Source: Steroidobacteraceae bacterium (GTDB taxonomy: Bacteria > Pseudomonadota > Gammaproteobacteria > Steroidobacterales > Steroidobacteraceae). From it: a stretch of 5,926 nt of DNA. This document shows positions 5,466 through 5,926 of this stretch, one piece after another. The translations under genes and the position numbers were made by a program. The stretch covers positions 1-5,926 of the forward strand of contig JALRHE010000347.1 of NCBI GenBank assembly GCA_023253235.1, given 5' to 3'. The notes beneath the pieces are model-generated. The model was not told the DNA's origin and ran no database searches. It saw only the letters and a list, made by a program, of their open reading frames with translations. Every line of letters begins with the position of its first letter. Position 1 is the stretch's first letter.

Positions 5466-5926
5466 CGAGGCTGACGCGGTCGGCTGATTCGAATGCGGCT
5501 TCCATGCCGCGTGCAGCAATCGCGGTGTGTTCTCCACAAAAGAACAGCTTGTCGTGCGGCTTGGCGAGATGACTCGTGAGTGCGACTTGACCGGGTCTGA
5601 AAATGGCCCAGGTGCCAGCTGCATGCGGGTCGCGCTCCCAGGAGTGAACTGCGGCAACTTCAAGCGCGCCGCGCGCAGCAGGGCGCAGACGTTCGATGTC
5701 CTCGATGACGAGTCGGGCGGCATCCGCTTCGCTATAGCGATCGAGAAAGCGAGCGTTGGCAGCGCTACACCAGACCGTGAGGCTCGTAACGACTTTGTGA
5801 TTCTGCGGATCACGATTGGCGAGCACGGAGCCTGCCAGTCCGTCGGTCCAGAATGCCGGGCTCAACCCATCGTCTTCCCAGAAAGGTCGTCGTGGTAGCA
5901 AATGGAACTGCGTGATCGGCTTGGCA
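5443..5926 (-). CDS. Flavin-containing amine oxidase (FAD-dependent), C-terminal part only
   Basis: The frame is open from the right window edge to a TAA (complement of 5443-5445), giving 160 C-terminal residues. The N-terminal Rossmann FAD-binding domain and start lie beyond the window. An apparent TTG at 5899-5901 is not the start, because the frame continues upstream with AKPITQFHLLPRRPFWEDDG, a typical amine oxidase stretch. HSWERDPHAAGTWAIFRPGQV is the usual substrate/FAD-domain segment. FFCGEHTAIAARGMEAAFESADRV near the C-terminus is the second FAD-binding signature, where GEHTA contacts the flavin. The family oxidises primary or secondary amines, or amino acids, to imines with release of H2O2. 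The members include monoamine oxidases, L-amino acid oxidases and polyamine oxidases, and the substrate cannot be told from this part. It faces the LLM gene tail to tail. Confidence 0.92.
   Translation of the reverse strand, partial: AKPITQFHLLPRRPFWEDDGLSPAFWTDGLAGSVLANRDPQNHKVVTSLTVWCSAANARFLDRYSEADAARLVIEDIERLRPAARGALEVAAVHSWERDPHAAGTWAIFRPGQVALTSHLAKPHDKLFFCGEHTAIAARGMEAAFESADRVSLEVLDTLG

Noticed and set aside
5527..5898. A 123-codon + strand open frame at the right edge.
   Set aside because: It is a shadow of the amine oxidase gene, which has clear FAD-binding motifs on the - strand.
1..5926. Search for tRNA genes, CRISPR repeats, transposase fragments, attachment sites or defence genes.
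   Set aside because: None is visible. The window is densely filled with ordinary metabolic genes and has no gene-free stretch over 300 bases.

Overview
The window looks like ordinary chromosomal DNA from a GC-rich proteobacterium, roughly 60% GC by eye. The gene families suggest a gammaproteobacterium of the Xanthomonadales/Steroidobacter kind. That placement is inferred from protein flavour and base composition, not from a marker gene. I see no rRNA, tRNA, CRISPR array, insertion sequence, phage gene or other sign of recent transfer.

Left half (1-3637, + strand): four genes run the same way with gaps of 37, 27 and 9 bases, so they are probably one operon. They are: (i) the C-terminal two thirds of a PLP-dependent Cys/Met-metabolism enzyme (gamma-lyase/gamma-synthase fold), cut by the left edge; (ii) a small DUF962/Mpo1-like membrane protein; (iii) an exported M20 metallo-amidohydrolase of the AbgB/IAA-amino-acid hydrolase type; (iv) phenylalanine 4-hydroxylase (phhA) with all iron ligands present. 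Three of the four point to amino-acid use: a periplasmic enzyme that could free amino acids from conjugates, an enzyme turning Phe into Tyr, and a PLP enzyme acting on sulfur or related amino acids. The Mpo1-like protein is the odd partner.

Middle (3638-4358): a SYLF/Ysc84-domain exported protein on the - strand converges on phhA. Its start faces the next + strand gene across a 116-base divergent intergenic region.

Right (4359-5926): a luciferase-like (LLM) flavin- or F420-dependent oxidoreductase on the + strand converges on the C-terminal part of a flavin amine oxidase on the - strand, which runs off the right edge.

No wholly new system is evident. The points most worth a second look are the mixed gene content of the operon, the PLP enzyme's departure from the usual C-terminal active-site motif, the in-frame one-stop junction between the amidohydrolase and phhA, and inverted repeats at both convergent gene junctions.
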